This document shows positions 23,994-32,684 of a DNA stretch of 64,000 nt, piece after piece; positions within the stretch are counted from its first letter, which is position 1; every line of letters starts with the position of its first letter. Below the pieces are notes generated by a model. It was not told the DNA's origin, searched no databases, and saw only the letters and a list, made by a program, of their open reading frames with translations. Source of the DNA: DASQDN01 sp963825845 (lineage in GTDB: Bacteria > Acidobacteriota > Terriglobia > Bryobacterales > Bryobacteraceae); the NCBI GenBank assembly GCA_963825845.1, contig CAWGVL010000027.1:62001-126000 (forward strand), in the 5' to 3' direction. Made by a program: the position numbers and the translations under genes.

Positions 23994-24658
23994 TTATTTG
24001 GCCGCGAGCGAGTTCACCAGCGAGCCGAAGAATTACAAGTCCGTCGGTGGAACCCATCAGCGGATCGGCCGCGCGTTCCGGATGGGGCATCATGCCAAGC
24101 ACATTGCGTCGCGCGTTGAGAATTCCGGCAATGTTTCGGACGGAGCCATTGCAGGGTGTCGACGTACCGGAACGCGATCCGATCCTCGGCCTCGAGTTCG
24201 TCCAGATGCCGGTCTCCGCGAAGTAGTTCCCCTCGCCATGAGCGATCGGGACGTGAGAACCTGCCCCTCTTTGCCGCGTGCGTAAACGGGGAATTTGTCG
24301 TCTCCACCGAGATCTCGACCGGTTTGCAGATGAACTTCAGCCCGGCGTTTCGAAGCAGGGCGCCGGGAAGCAACCCGCTTTCACAGAGGACTTGAAATCC
24401 GTTGCAGATGCCCATCACAAGCCCGCCGTCGGCAGCGAATTTTTTGACCGCCTGCATCACCGGGAGAATCGTGCGATCGCGCCGCAGCGCAGGTAATCGC
24501 CATACGAGAAGCCGCCAGGAAGGATGACCGCATCGACGTCCCGAGTCGGCTGGAATCGTGCCAGATAAATTCCGCCTGATGACCCAGGTTGTGCGATACG
24601 GCGTAAAGGCGTCGTGATCGCAATTGCTGCCAGGAAAGACGACAACGCCGATTTTCAT
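23994..24658 (-). CDS. purQ: Phosphoribosylformylglycinamidine synthase subunit I, glutaminase (frameshifted)
   Basis: PurQ releases ammonia from glutamine for PurL. N terminus MKIGVVVFPGSNCDHDA (start ATG 24658, not the longer frame). The nucleophile Cys is in GLVMGICNGFQVLCESGLLPG; the catalytic His/Glu pair is in MMPHPERA near the end, in another frame. The last frame change restores the normal end GSLVNSLAAK and a TAA at 23994-23996. Between Cys and His, part of the sequence (about 24590-24540 and 24250-24110) is shifted. First gene of the operon; 5' side faces the structured-RNA region and the divergent Oar-like gene. Confidence 0.88.
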
Positions 24659-24705
24659 GGGGAAATACCAGTGTAGCAAGGATCGAATTACGTGAGGGGA
24701 AACGG

Positions 24706-24711
24706 TATAGT
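24706..24711 (+). promoter_or_regulatory. Possible -10 element for the structured RNA / Oar-like transcript
   Basis: TATAGT lies 6-11 nt before the first hairpin of the structured region, in good position for a start of transcription near 24717. No convincing -35 hexamer is present about 17 nt upstream, so this is weak support only. Confidence 0.3.
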
Positions 24712-24716
24712 GTTTT

Positions 24717-24935
24717 CCAATTTTGGGATTGGCTCGATGGAGACCTCCCGTTTACGGGAGCCCCACTGGTGTGGGGTGGTTGCAAGTTGTTGAAACCAGG
24801 AATGTCTCTCGTACGGGGGGTACTGGAACCCTAAGTGCAGTACCTGTGTCGTGCTGTGCGGTGTCACAGATGACATCGTGTGCGGAGATGACGTTCCAGC
24901 GACTTGCTGTAAGGGCTAGGCGCAACGAACTCCGC
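24717..24935 (+). ncRNA. Large predicted structured RNA leader (four-way junction plus three further stem-loops)
   Basis: This fills the only gene-free stretch over 300 nt (24659-24976). Helices I can pair by eye: 24717-24721/24728-24732; closing stem GGAGAC 24739-24744 with GTCTCT 24804-24809, enclosing CTCCCG-TTTA-CGGGAG (24745-24760), CCCCAC-TGGT-GTGGGG (24761-24776) and TGGTT/AACCA (24777-24781/24794-24798); GGTACTG/CAGTACC (24819-24825/24838-24844); an 8-bp stem 24859-24866/24871-24878 with loop CAGA; and a composite stem GCGGAG/CTCCGC (24882-24887/24930-24935) with inner CGTT/AACG and CAGC/GCTG. Helices in the junction touch with no linker on three sides. Two G.U pairs (24739.24809 and 24861.24876) are allowed only if the plus strand is the RNA. 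It ends 41 nt before the Oar-like start. I do not recognise the class. Confidence 0.65.
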
Positions 24936-24976
24936 TGACCATTACGGAGCTTTAAATTTTGTTGGGGAGATTATAT

Positions 24977-27900
24977 ATGATCAACCGGAGATCGATGGTT
25001 AACCCTACCGTCGCGTCTTCTATGAAAGTGTTCGCGTCGGTCCTGCTAGGAATATCCCTCCTTGTGGGTACGGCGTTCGGACAAGAGCGCTTCGGCGAAC
25101 TGAACGGCGTGGCAAGTGATCCCACGGGTGCCGTTCTGCCCAATGTTGCAGTATCAGCTCGCAACCAGGAATCCAACCGTGTCTACAGCACGACCACGAA
25201 TACTGAAAGGCGCATACATTTTCCGTGACGTTGACCCAGGTCGCTACATCGTCACTTTCCAACTGAGTGGATTCAATCGGTATGAAGTGCCCGATATTAT
25301 CCTGCCGGTCGGCCGGAGCCTAAAGGTCGATGCAAAGATGACAGTCGGTGGTACGGAGCAGACGATCGGAAGTTACCGAATCCGCTCCGCTGATCGATAC
25401 GAGGCAGCCACGTGGACATAACGTTACAGCTGAGGAATTCGATCGGCTCCCGAAAGCTCGAACATTCCAATCGCTCAATGTTTTCACCGTCAGTGAATAG
25501 CGGGACTCTTGAGAACGGGTTCCAAGTCAACGGCGCAAGCTCCGCTGAGAACCAGTTCAACATCGATGGAATCTCCACGAATAGCATCATTACCGGTAGT
25601 TCACGCGTCAGGATGCTATCTTCGAAATTCTCCAGGAAGTCCAGGTCAAGACCGGCGGTGTTGATGCGGAATATGGCGGCGCGATGGGCGGTGTCATTAG
25701 TGCCGTTACCAAGTCGGGCGGGAATTCATTCCATGGAGATGTCCACTACTATTCTCTCCGGATCCTCGTTGTTGGTGTGGGACCCGTCCAGCGGCTACTT
25801 CCTCGATCCGATCGACGATAGGACGGTGTCTTTAATTCAGCAGGATTACAAAAATCCGTTTCAAAGAACCACGAAGCCGGATATCCGCTCGGCGGGTACT
25901 TTCATCAAAAACAAGTTGTTCTTCTTCTCTGCCGCTTCTCCGCGGTTCGCTACATGGCCGAAAGGACCTATCTGGCGGATAGTCGGTAGGACTCCAGATA
26001 AAGATCGAACAAGACCAGACCTTTTGGCAGGCATTTAAACAAACTCTCCTTTGAGGCGTCGACGAGAGGTGCGTGGTAGTGTTTTCTGGCTTTGGTCACC
26101 TACGAAATCACCGGAACGTTCCCCGGCATACAATTACTTTGGAAACACAGGACACCCACCAGCCGGCGCTGTCGGCCAATCCGAATATCGGATTCTTTTC
26201 CCCCCCAAATCCAACTACGGCGGACAACCTTGATTTCACGATCACACCGACGTTCGATCCTAACCGTGCGCGGTGGACGCTTCTGGGATAACTATAAAGA
26301 CACAGGCATTCCGGTCTATCGACGAATGAAACTTATCAGACCCCGTCGCCCTAGTGCCCCTACGGCTACTTTCAGCCAGGATCTGATCAACAGCATTCCG
26401 GCGAACTTGCGCGTGTGGAACAAATTTCTACAACACCCCTCGTTACATCAAACAGGTTTTCACGATCTTGGGACACGGACGTATCTTCAGCTCGACTATC
26501 AGTGTGCTCGCGCGGTTCGCGGGTACTCACGACCTCAAGCTGGGGTGGGGCTCTGCAAAAAAATGTTAACAATGTCGACCAAGAGCTACCCAGGCGGTGC
26601 TTACGTGTTCGTCTACTGGGATCGAGCGTTTTCGTAGCAGCGTGACCGGTCAGACGCAACGCGGGACGTATGGCTATTACGAGGTTAATGATTTTCGTAC
26701 GAAAGGAACAACCGGCGCAAGACTTGGAAACCTCTACCTCCAGGACAAGTGGAGGCTCGGTAGGCTTACCCTCAATCTCGGTGTACGATTCGAGAACGAG
26801 GCTATTCCATCGTTCCGCCGCGACATTCGGGACAACGCCTTCGAATTCGGCTGGTCGGATAAAATCGCTCCTCGTCTGGGCGCGACCTACGACGTGTTCG
26901 GCGACGGCAAACTAAAGATTTATGGAAGCTGGGGCCGTTACTTCGACTGGGTTAAATATCAGCTTTCTCGCGGCAGCTTTGGTGCTGACTACTGGCATGC
27001 ATACTACCGTGGTTTAGATACTCCGGATTCGTTTCTCGCTTTCCCCTCTCATCCCGGACGTCGCCGCTACCAGCGGAACCAACTTGCCGGGTAAGAACCT
27101 GTGGAGTGACGTGCCGGGTTCTTCTCGCGATCGGCGTGTTCCGAACTTTGATACCGTCATCCCCGGGCATCAAGCCGATGTACAGCGACCTTACGAACGT
27201 CGGTGCGGAGTTTCAGCTTGGACCCCAGATGGTGTTCCGTGCTGGTTATGTCCGCAACTCGCTCGGTCGTACGATTGAGGACCTCGGCGTTCTCGTGAAT
27301 GGTGACGAAGTGTACTACTATGGCAACCCGGGTGAAGGCGGAGCTACGACCACTCCTTCGTCCGGCGCCACGCAGCCATTCCCGACACCCAAGGCCGTGC
27401 GGACGTATAACGCTCTCGAATTGAGCATTACACGCCGGTTCGCTAACCGGTGGCTCGGGAGTGCCAGCTACGTTTACAGCCGATTACGGGGCAATTATCC
27501 CGGGCTCTCCAACACCGATGAGGTTCGCACTCCCACAACCGGAACAACCTATGGCAACGCGCAAGCCGCAGCGGGTACTACGGTCCGAAATGGCGATTCG
27601 GCTTCGCGTGCATGGGACCTTGACGAGATTCTCTGGATTCCCACGGCAACCTCGATGTCCAAGGGCCGCTCCCTACGGACCGGCCGCACGTAGTGAAGCT
27701 CTACGGCTCATATACGTTCAAATGGGGCACTGAGGTTGGCGGCAACTTCTACGGTGGCAGTGGAACACCTCTCAGCACCTATGCGTGGACAATCAACGGG
27801 ATTCCGATTTTTGTCAACGGCCGTGGAGACCTGGGACGAACCGCTGCCCTTACCCAGACCGACCTTCTAGTAGGGCATGAAGTAAGGCTGAGCGAAACAC

Positions 27901-28163
27901 GCAGGCTCCGTTTCGAGGCAAACTTCCTGAACCTCTTCAACCAGAAGACTTCGCGGCACCGCTTCGTGGATTACAATCGGCAACGAAATTCGGCGGAAAT
28001 GGACCTGAGCAAGGTGGATCTCGCCAAAGGCTTTGACTACAAAGCCATGGTAGCGGGTACATCAGACGGCCAGACCGGTACTGCGCTCGATCCCCGCTTC
28101 AACATGACTGACCTGTTCAATCCGGGATTCTCCGGTCGATTCGGCGTGAAGTTCATCTTCTAG
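24977..28163 (+). CDS. Oar-like TonB-dependent receptor with CarboxypepD_reg-like domain (many frameshifts)
   Basis: Starts at ATG 24977, 7 nt after GGGGAG. Signal peptide in VFASVLLGISLLVGTAFGQ, then a carboxypeptidase-regulatory-like domain (GVASDPTGAVLPNVAVSARN), plug domain (FQVNGASSAENQFNIDGIST; QVKTGGVDAEYGGAMGGVIS in a shifted frame), and a long barrel. The barrel is readable in pieces (NLYLQDKWRLGRLTLNLGVR, FGDGKLKIYGSWGRYFDWVK, RFANRWLGSASYVYSRLRG) and ends GFSGRFGVKFIF with terminal Phe. About 1060 aa, normal for the large Acidobacteriota Oar-like family, which takes up or secretes unknown substrates with TonB energy. Frame changes are frequent between 25200 and 27700. A strong terminator follows. 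A structured RNA precedes it and may control it. Confidence 0.85.
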
Positions 28164-28189
28164 ATCGGGCACTCAGGTGTCACCGAAAA

Positions 28190-28219
28190 GGGCGTCCGGA
28201 ATCCCCGGACGCCCTTTTT
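28190..28219 (+). terminator. Rho-independent terminator after the Oar-like gene
   Basis: Perfect 10-bp stem GGGCGTCCGG / CCGGACGCCC with loop AATCC, followed by five T residues. It is 27 nt past the receptor stop and separates it from trxB. Confidence 0.95.
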
Positions 28220-28253
28220 GCGTCTGTTAGCATAGTTGATAATCCCTTCTTCC

Positions 28254-29177
28254 ATGCGAAACGTTGTGATCATTGGGTCCGGCTGCGCCGGCAATACTGC
28301 GGCCATTTATGCGGCGCGTGCGAATCTGAAGCCCCTCGTTGTGGGTGGTCATGAGCCGGGCGGCCAACTCTCGATTACTTCTTTGGTGGAGAACTTTCCG
28401 GGTTTCCCTGAAGGCATAAACGGCCCCGATCTCGTGGAGAACATGAAGAAGCAGGCCGAGAACTTCGGAGCTGAGTACCTGAACGGCTCCGTCATCGAAG
28501 TCGATTTCTCCAAGCGGCCTTTCCGGTTGAACATCGACGGTGAATGGCATCAATCGCGAACGGTTATCATCGCTTCGGGAGCATCCGCTCGCTGGCTGAA
28601 TCTCCCGTCAGAGCAAAAGCTCATCGGGCGTGGTGTCAGCTCTTGCGCGACCTGCGACGGGTTCTTTTATCGCGGCAAGCAGATTATGGTGGTCGGCGGC
28701 GGCGACTCCGCTATGGAAGAAGCGAACTTCCTGACCCGGTTCGGTGACCAGGTCACGCTTGTCCACCGGCGTGACGCATTTCGCGCCTCGAAGATCATGG
28801 TGGATCGGACGGCTGCGAATCCCAAGATTAAAATGGTCACCAACACGGTGGTTGACGAAGTTCACGACATTCATCAGAATGTCGTGACTGGTGTGACGTT
28901 AAGAAATCTGAAGACCGGGGAAACGTACCGTCAGGACGTGGACGGGTTCTTTGTAGCTATTGGGCACATCCCGAATACGAAAGCTTTCGTCGGCCATGTC
29001 GAACTGGATGAAGACGGATATGTGGTGTCCCACGGCGGGGCAAATACTAGCGTCAAAGGCGTTTTCCACGCCGGAGACGTCCAGGACCGTGTGTACCGTC
29101 AGGCGGTCACCGCAGCCGGAGCCGGCTGCATGGCCGCCATTGAAGTCGAGCGGTTCCTCGAGGCCGAGGGCCACTAA
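28254..29177 (+). CDS. trxB: Thioredoxin-disulfide reductase
   Basis: Intact. Start at ATG 28254 (MRNVVIIGSG) in preference to the TTG 18 nt upstream; 307 aa. FAD-binding GSGCAGNTAAIYAARA at the N terminus; redox-active CATC (GVSSCATCDGFFY) near residue 135; NADPH-binding GGGDSAMEEANFL with HRRDAFRAS; C-terminal FAD block GVFHAGDVQDRVYRQAVTAA. It passes electrons from NADPH to thioredoxin. The first glycine block reads GSGCAG where GSGPAG is usual. It converges on msrB, whose substrate repair also depends on thioredoxin. Confidence 0.95.
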   Translation: MRNVVIIGSGCAGNTAAIYAARANLKPLVVGGHEPGGQLSITSLVENFPGFPEGINGPDLVENMKKQAENFGAEYLNGSVIEVDFSKRPFRLNIDGEWHQSRTVIIASGASARWLNLPSEQKLIGRGVSSCATCDGFFYRGKQIMVVGGGDSAMEEANFLTRFGDQVTLVHRRDAFRASKIMVDRTAANPKIKMVTNTVVDEVHDIHQNVVTGVTLRNLKTGETYRQDVDGFFVAIGHIPNTKAFVGHVELDEDGYVVSHGGANTSVKGVFHAGDVQDRVYRQAVTAAGAGCMAAIEVERFLEAEGH

Positions 29178-29179
29178 CC

Positions 29180-29701
29180 CTAGCTGGTCTTCTCTCGCGG
29201 AACGAAGTTCAGGGACGCCGAATTCATGCAGTACCGCAAGCCCGTAGGCTTCGGCCCGTCCGGGAACACGTGCCCCAGGTGAGCGTCGCAGCGGGCGCAA
29301 ACGACCTCATCTCGGACCATTCCGTGCGAGTTATCGGTACCTACAGAGACGTTCTGGCGCGCGATCGGTTGATAAAAGCTCGGCCAGCCCGTGCCTGATT
29401 CAAACTTCGTCTTGGAATCGAACAACGGCGTACCGCAGCAAACGCAGTTGTAAATCCCGTCGTCGTGGTTGTTGGCGTATTTGCCGGTTCCGGCACGCTC
29501 GGTACCTTTTTGCCGGGTGACGTAGTACTGCTCCGGCGAAAGTTGCTGCTTCCACTCCTGATCGGTCTTGTTGATTTTCTCCACAGCCTGCACTCCAGTC
29601 GGCCGGCCTGCGCGGTCGAAAAACGCAATCTTCACGGTTGAGCCTGCGCGCAACTGTGTGGCGGCGGCTGCGAAAAGCATGAAATGTCTACGTGTGATCA
29701 C
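29180..29701 (-). CDS. msrB: Tat-exported peptide-methionine (R)-S-oxide reductase
   Basis: Intact 173 aa. N terminus MITRRHFMLFAAAATQLRAG is a Tat signal. The MsrB domain has both zinc CxxC pairs (CVCCG... and VCARCDAHLGH), the substrate block SGTGWPSFYQPI, and the catalytic Cys in LRYCMNSASLNF. The enzyme reduces methionine-R-sulfoxide in proteins, here in the periplasm. Tat export fits folding with bound zinc. The stop is 2 nt from that of trxB (convergent). Confidence 0.95.
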   Translation of the reverse strand: MITRRHFMLFAAAATQLRAGSTVKIAFFDRAGRPTGVQAVEKINKTDQEWKQQLSPEQYYVTRQKGTERAGTGKYANNHDDGIYNCVCCGTPLFDSKTKFESGTGWPSFYQPIARQNVSVGTDNSHGMVRDEVVCARCDAHLGHVFPDGPKPTGLRYCMNSASLNFVPREKTS

Positions 29702-29875
29702 TGCAACTCCATCCGGGTGTATCCAGGGTTGGACCCATTATTCCCCTCGTTGACAGCATAAAACTTCGGAGAGCATCTTTCCAGTGCCCCAGTCCCCGAT
29801 ACGAACGCATGGCAGGCGAACGCTGGCTCACATGCGGTAGAATAATACTGCAACTTTATGATGGAGGCCGACTAG

Positions 29876-30358
29876 ATGGGTCCGTTGGGTGTTCAGGAAA
29901 CGGTGTTCATCTTCGTCCTCGCGCTGCTGATTTTCGGCCCCAAGAAACTTCCTGAGTTGGGGAAAACGATAGGCAAGGCGATGTCGGAATTCCGGCGCGC
30001 CTCGAGCGAGCTTAGAGCAACGTTCGACCGCGAGATGAACGCGATTGAGCGGGAGAATGAGTCGTTGAAGGATGTCACCAAGCAGTATGCTCTGGAGGAT
30101 CATTCTTACAACCACGATTCTTATTACGACTCCGGGGATTATTCCGGAACGTATGATTACAATACCGCCGACCAAACTTCTGTAAGCGCATCCGCACCTC
30201 AGGGCGCCGACGACCAGGCGGGTCAACCTCAGACGACAACATCGGCATCGGCAGAAGTTACGCCGGCCGAGGGTACAGAGCCAGTTCCACATTCGAATGT
30301 GAAAGCTGAGACCGAACACCCTGCAGAGGCGAGCGATCCGTACTCGGTGAAGTCCTAG
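29876..30358 (+). CDS. tatB: Sec-independent translocase TatA/TatB-type subunit
   Basis: Intact 160 aa, with GGAGG about 9 nt before the ATG. N-terminal membrane helix (VFIFVLALLIFGPKKLPELG, with the conserved FGPKKLPELG hinge) and an amphipathic helix. The tail from residue 75 on is acidic and Tyr/Asp/Ser-rich (YNHDSYYDSGDYSGTYDYN), unusual for the family. Forms the receptor or pore with TatC, which follows by 3 nt. TatA and TatB cannot be separated by sequence alone; the Glu-free N terminus and length favour TatB. Confidence 0.85.
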   Translation: MGPLGVQETVFIFVLALLIFGPKKLPELGKTIGKAMSEFRRASSELRATFDREMNAIERENESLKDVTKQYALEDHSYNHDSYYDSGDYSGTYDYNTADQTSVSASAPQGADDQAGQPQTTTSASAEVTPAEGTEPVPHSNVKAETEHPAEASDPYSVKS

Positions 30359-30361
30359 CTA

Positions 30362-31537
30362 GTGTCTTTGGAAGACGAAAAAAAACAGCAAACTCCGGAG
30401 GAGTCTGCGCCGACGGGTGGTCCCAGCCAACCCGGCCAAGCGGAGCCTTCTCCGGCAAACACGCACGTTGAGCCATCGTACGCTCCCCACCAGGATGATT
30501 ACGGTTCGTATGACGACCCGTATGCCTACAATCCTGATGCCGGATCGACGACTACATCGACAGAACCGGCGGAAACCGCTGTCGTCAAGACCAGCGACGC
30601 GCCACCACCACCTCCTCCTCCTACCCCTCCTGTCGACGAGGAAGTACCCGATGAGGACGAGGAAGGGATGCTTCGGATGTCGTTCCTCGAACACCTCGAG
30701 GAACTGCGCAAGCGACTCATCCTGGCGCTTGCGGGTCTCGGCGTAGCATTCTTTCTCAGCCTGACATTCAGCGAGAGACTTTGGAACATCGTTCAGGAAC
30801 CCGCTGCTGTCGCACTGGCTACGCTTGGCTACAAAAACACCACTCTAGTGATGACATCACCCATGGAGAGTTTCTCCATCATCTGGGTGAAGCTGCCGAT
30901 GCTCACATCGCTGTTTCTTGCATCACCGTGGCTTCTGTATCAGGTCTGGTCCTTTGTCGCGCCAGGTTTGTATAAACGCGAGCGCCGGTATGCGGCGCCG
31001 TTCATCATCTCCGCCGCTGGACTGTTTATCTCGGGCGGGCTGTTCGCTTACTTTGTCGCATTCCGATTCGGACTCACCTTCCTGCTCGGTATCGGCCAGA
31101 GTGTGAACGTCACGCCGATGCTGAACATCACGGATTACTTCGACATATTCGTCAACGTGATCCTAGGTATAGGAATAGTATTCGAACTACCCGTTCTCAT
31201 CTTCTTCCTTACCTTACTGCGGATCGCCTCACCGCGTTTTCTGTTTGCCCATTCGCGATATGCGGTTCTCGGGATTGTCATCGTTGCGGCCATAATTACG
31301 CCGACACCAGACGTCGTGAACCTGATGTTGTTTTCGGTTCCGATGGTCGTGCTGTATTTCGTCGGCGTGTTCGCGAGCTATCTCCTGGTATTAAGCCGCG
31401 AGAATCAACGCTTCCCGTGGAGAACGTTCCTGATTGCGGTACTTATTCCGATTCTTCTTATAGCCGCCGGACTATATGTGGCTATTACTAAGTATGGTTA
31501 TAAGTTAGTACTTTATTGGCCGTTTCTAACCCGATAA
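30362..31537 (+). CDS. tatC: Sec-independent translocase protein TatC with a long N-terminal extension
   Basis: 391 aa from GTG 30362. The TatC core starts at MSFLEHLEELRKRLI (about residue 105) and has six membrane helices ending in a Lys/Tyr-rich tail. The first 100 residues are disordered: Pro/Gln-rich, with Tyr/Asp (DDYGSYDDPYAYNPD) and a Pro run (PPPPPPPTPPVDEE). TatC normally starts just before the FLEHLEELR block, so this extension is extra. The Tyr/Asp composition matches the TatB tail, so the two may interact. Other window proteins (MsrB, enolase-like, beta-propeller) carry Tat signals. Confidence 0.92.
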   Translation: MSLEDEKKQQTPEESAPTGGPSQPGQAEPSPANTHVEPSYAPHQDDYGSYDDPYAYNPDAGSTTTSTEPAETAVVKTSDAPPPPPPPTPPVDEEVPDEDEEGMLRMSFLEHLEELRKRLILALAGLGVAFFLSLTFSERLWNIVQEPAAVALATLGYKNTTLVMTSPMESFSIIWVKLPMLTSLFLASPWLLYQVWSFVAPGLYKRERRYAAPFIISAAGLFISGGLFAYFVAFRFGLTFLLGIGQSVNVTPMLNITDYFDIFVNVILGIGIVFELPVLIFFLTLLRIASPRFLFAHSRYAVLGIVIVAAIITPTPDVVNLMLFSVPMVVLYFVGVFASYLLVLSRENQRFPWRTFLIAVLIPILLIAAGLYVAITKYGYKLVLYWPFLTR

Positions 31538-31543
31538 GCGGGT

Positions 31544-31577
31544 TCGTTCAAGCTAAAGCTGCTGTAAGCTTGGACGA
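31544..31577 (+). promoter_or_regulatory. Hairpin between tatC and the small downstream gene
   Basis: TCGTTCAAGC pairs with GCTTGGACGA (10 bp including one U.G pair that works only on the plus strand), loop 14 nt. No T run follows, so it is not a standard terminator; it lies 12 nt before the small gene and could affect its translation or mRNA stability. Confidence 0.4.
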
Positions 31578-31588
31578 GCCTATAAGCA

Positions 31589-31795
31589 ATGGATTATCGA
31601 ACGGCGCTAGATGAACTATATCGAGAACGTCGGCGTCTTGATGAAGTTATAAAGAACCTAGAAGCACTCGTGCAAGGAAAGCAGCCGCCTCCCTTGTCGA
31701 GGCGTGGACGCAAGAGCATGTCGGAAGACGAGAGGCAGATAGTTGCCGAGCGCATGCGCAGATACTGGGCATCCAGACGCCAGAACACGCAATAA
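31589..31795 (+). CDS. Small basic protein with RRGRKSMS motif
   Basis: Intact 68 aa. First 30 residues form a charged coiled coil (LDELYRERRRLDEVIKNLEA); a Pro linker follows; then RRGRKSMSEDERQIVAERMR and RYWASRR. The basic, helical C terminus suggests nucleic-acid binding, in the manner of small H-NS-like or AT-hook (RGRK) proteins. I recall similar short proteins in Acidobacteriota but no function. No good ribosome site is visible. It lies 51 nt after tatC and may be cotranscribed. Confidence 0.6.
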   Translation: MDYRTALDELYRERRRLDEVIKNLEALVQGKQPPPLSRRGRKSMSEDERQIVAERMRRYWASRRQNTQ

Positions 31796-31809
31796 AGCGA
31801 ACTCGTCCT

Positions 31810-32490
31810 CTATGCGCGCTTAAAGAACCAGAGCCAGAAGTATTGCTCACCCGCGCCGTGCCGGTAGCGTGGTTCGAAGCCGCACTTGTCCGCCATCGCT
31901 ACAGCTTCAACGTCGGAGAACGGCACGCCGAGCCAGGTATCGTCCGGCGAGGTCTGCATCGTCGCATCGCCCTGTACTTGAAACTTGAATAAGGCGCCAG
32001 GACGCAAGAGCCGGTTCACTTCGCGTACATAGTTGTAAATCACTTCGCGGCTGGGAATGTGTTGGAAGACGATGGTCGAGAAGGCGAAGTCGTACGGCCC
32101 CTCAGGGAGGACACTCAGATCCATACCGTTGTTCTGATATATCGATGCATTCAGTGTATTCGCGAGCGCTTTGCGGGCCTGCACCACCATCTCGCCGCTA
32201 ACATCCACCCCGTGGACTTCGCCGAATAACCTTGCAAGCGCGCGAGTGATTCGTCCTGCTCCGCATCCGATCTCGATGACACGCATCTCTTTCGGATCCT
32301 TGCCTTGGCAGATGTTCACCATGTCCGTAAGGATCTCTTCTGAAACCGTCTGTTCACCCGAGGCAAAGAACTCTTCGTCAGTCCAATCGTCTTTAAGAGT
32401 GGCGACGTAATAGCGGGCATTTTCCTTCGCCCGGGCGTCCCAGTCGCTACGCATCTTTTTCAACTGCTCGTCAAGAGTGATTTCTCGCAT
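31810..32490 (-). CDS. Class I SAM-dependent methyltransferase
   Basis: Intact 226 aa. SAM-binding motif I is VIEIGCGAGRITRALARL at about residue 72; acidic motif II in VHGVDVSGEMV; motif with FAFSTIVFQHIP. The N-terminal 60 residues are helical and charged (LKKMRSDWDARAKENARYY), as in small-molecule methyltransferases of the UbiE/type-11 group. The target is unknown. It converges on the small basic gene and is divergent from the tRNA. Confidence 0.85.
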   Translation of the reverse strand: MREITLDEQLKKMRSDWDARAKENARYYVATLKDDWTDEEFFASGEQTVSEEILTDMVNICQGKDPKEMRVIEIGCGAGRITRALARLFGEVHGVDVSGEMVVQARKALANTLNASIYQNNGMDLSVLPEGPYDFAFSTIVFQHIPSREVIYNYVREVNRLLRPGALFKFQVQGDATMQTSPDDTWLGVPFSDVEAVAMADKCGFEPRYRHGAGEQYFWLWFFKRA

Positions 32491-32569
32491 GTTTCAGGAC
32501 GAAACAGCCATTGTAACGCCCCCACCAGAAAAGGTGGTATATGCTAAACTGGCGATGTAGCAACCTCGT

Positions 32570-32645
32570 GGGCGGCTAGCTCAGCTGGGAGAGCGCTGCG
32601 TTCGCAATGCAGAGGTCGGGGGTTCGATCCCCCCGCCGTCCACCA
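32570..32645 (+). tRNA. tRNA-Ala (anticodon CGC)
   Basis: 76 nt with encoded CCA. Acceptor GGGCGGC pairs with GCCGTCC and holds the G3.U70 wobble that marks tRNA-Ala. D arm includes AGCTCAGCTGGGAGAGC; anticodon loop TTCGCAA at 32601-32607 gives CGC at 32603-32605 (reads GCG); T arm GGGGGTTCGATCCCCC. Confidence 0.98.
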
Positions 32646-32662
32646 AAAAAACTTCTCCTGAT

Positions 32663-32684
32663 ACCATGGGTTTTCTCCCATGGT
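32663..32684 (+). promoter_or_regulatory. Perfect hairpin containing the dcd start codon
   Basis: ACCATGGG and CCCATGGT form a perfect 8-bp stem with loop TTTTCT. The ATG of dcd (32680-32682) is inside the 3' arm, and the region that would hold its ribosome site lies just before and in the 5' arm. It begins 18 nt after the tRNA end. It may limit dcd translation or mark the processed tRNA 3' side. Confidence 0.5.

Noticed and set aside
24688..24876. 62-aa frame on the minus strand as purS
   Set aside because: No PurS-like pattern; it lies within the structured RNA region.
24977..28163. Oar-like receptor as a true pseudogene
   Set aside because: All domains are present in order, the length is normal and the terminator is intact; neighbouring essential genes show the same break pattern.
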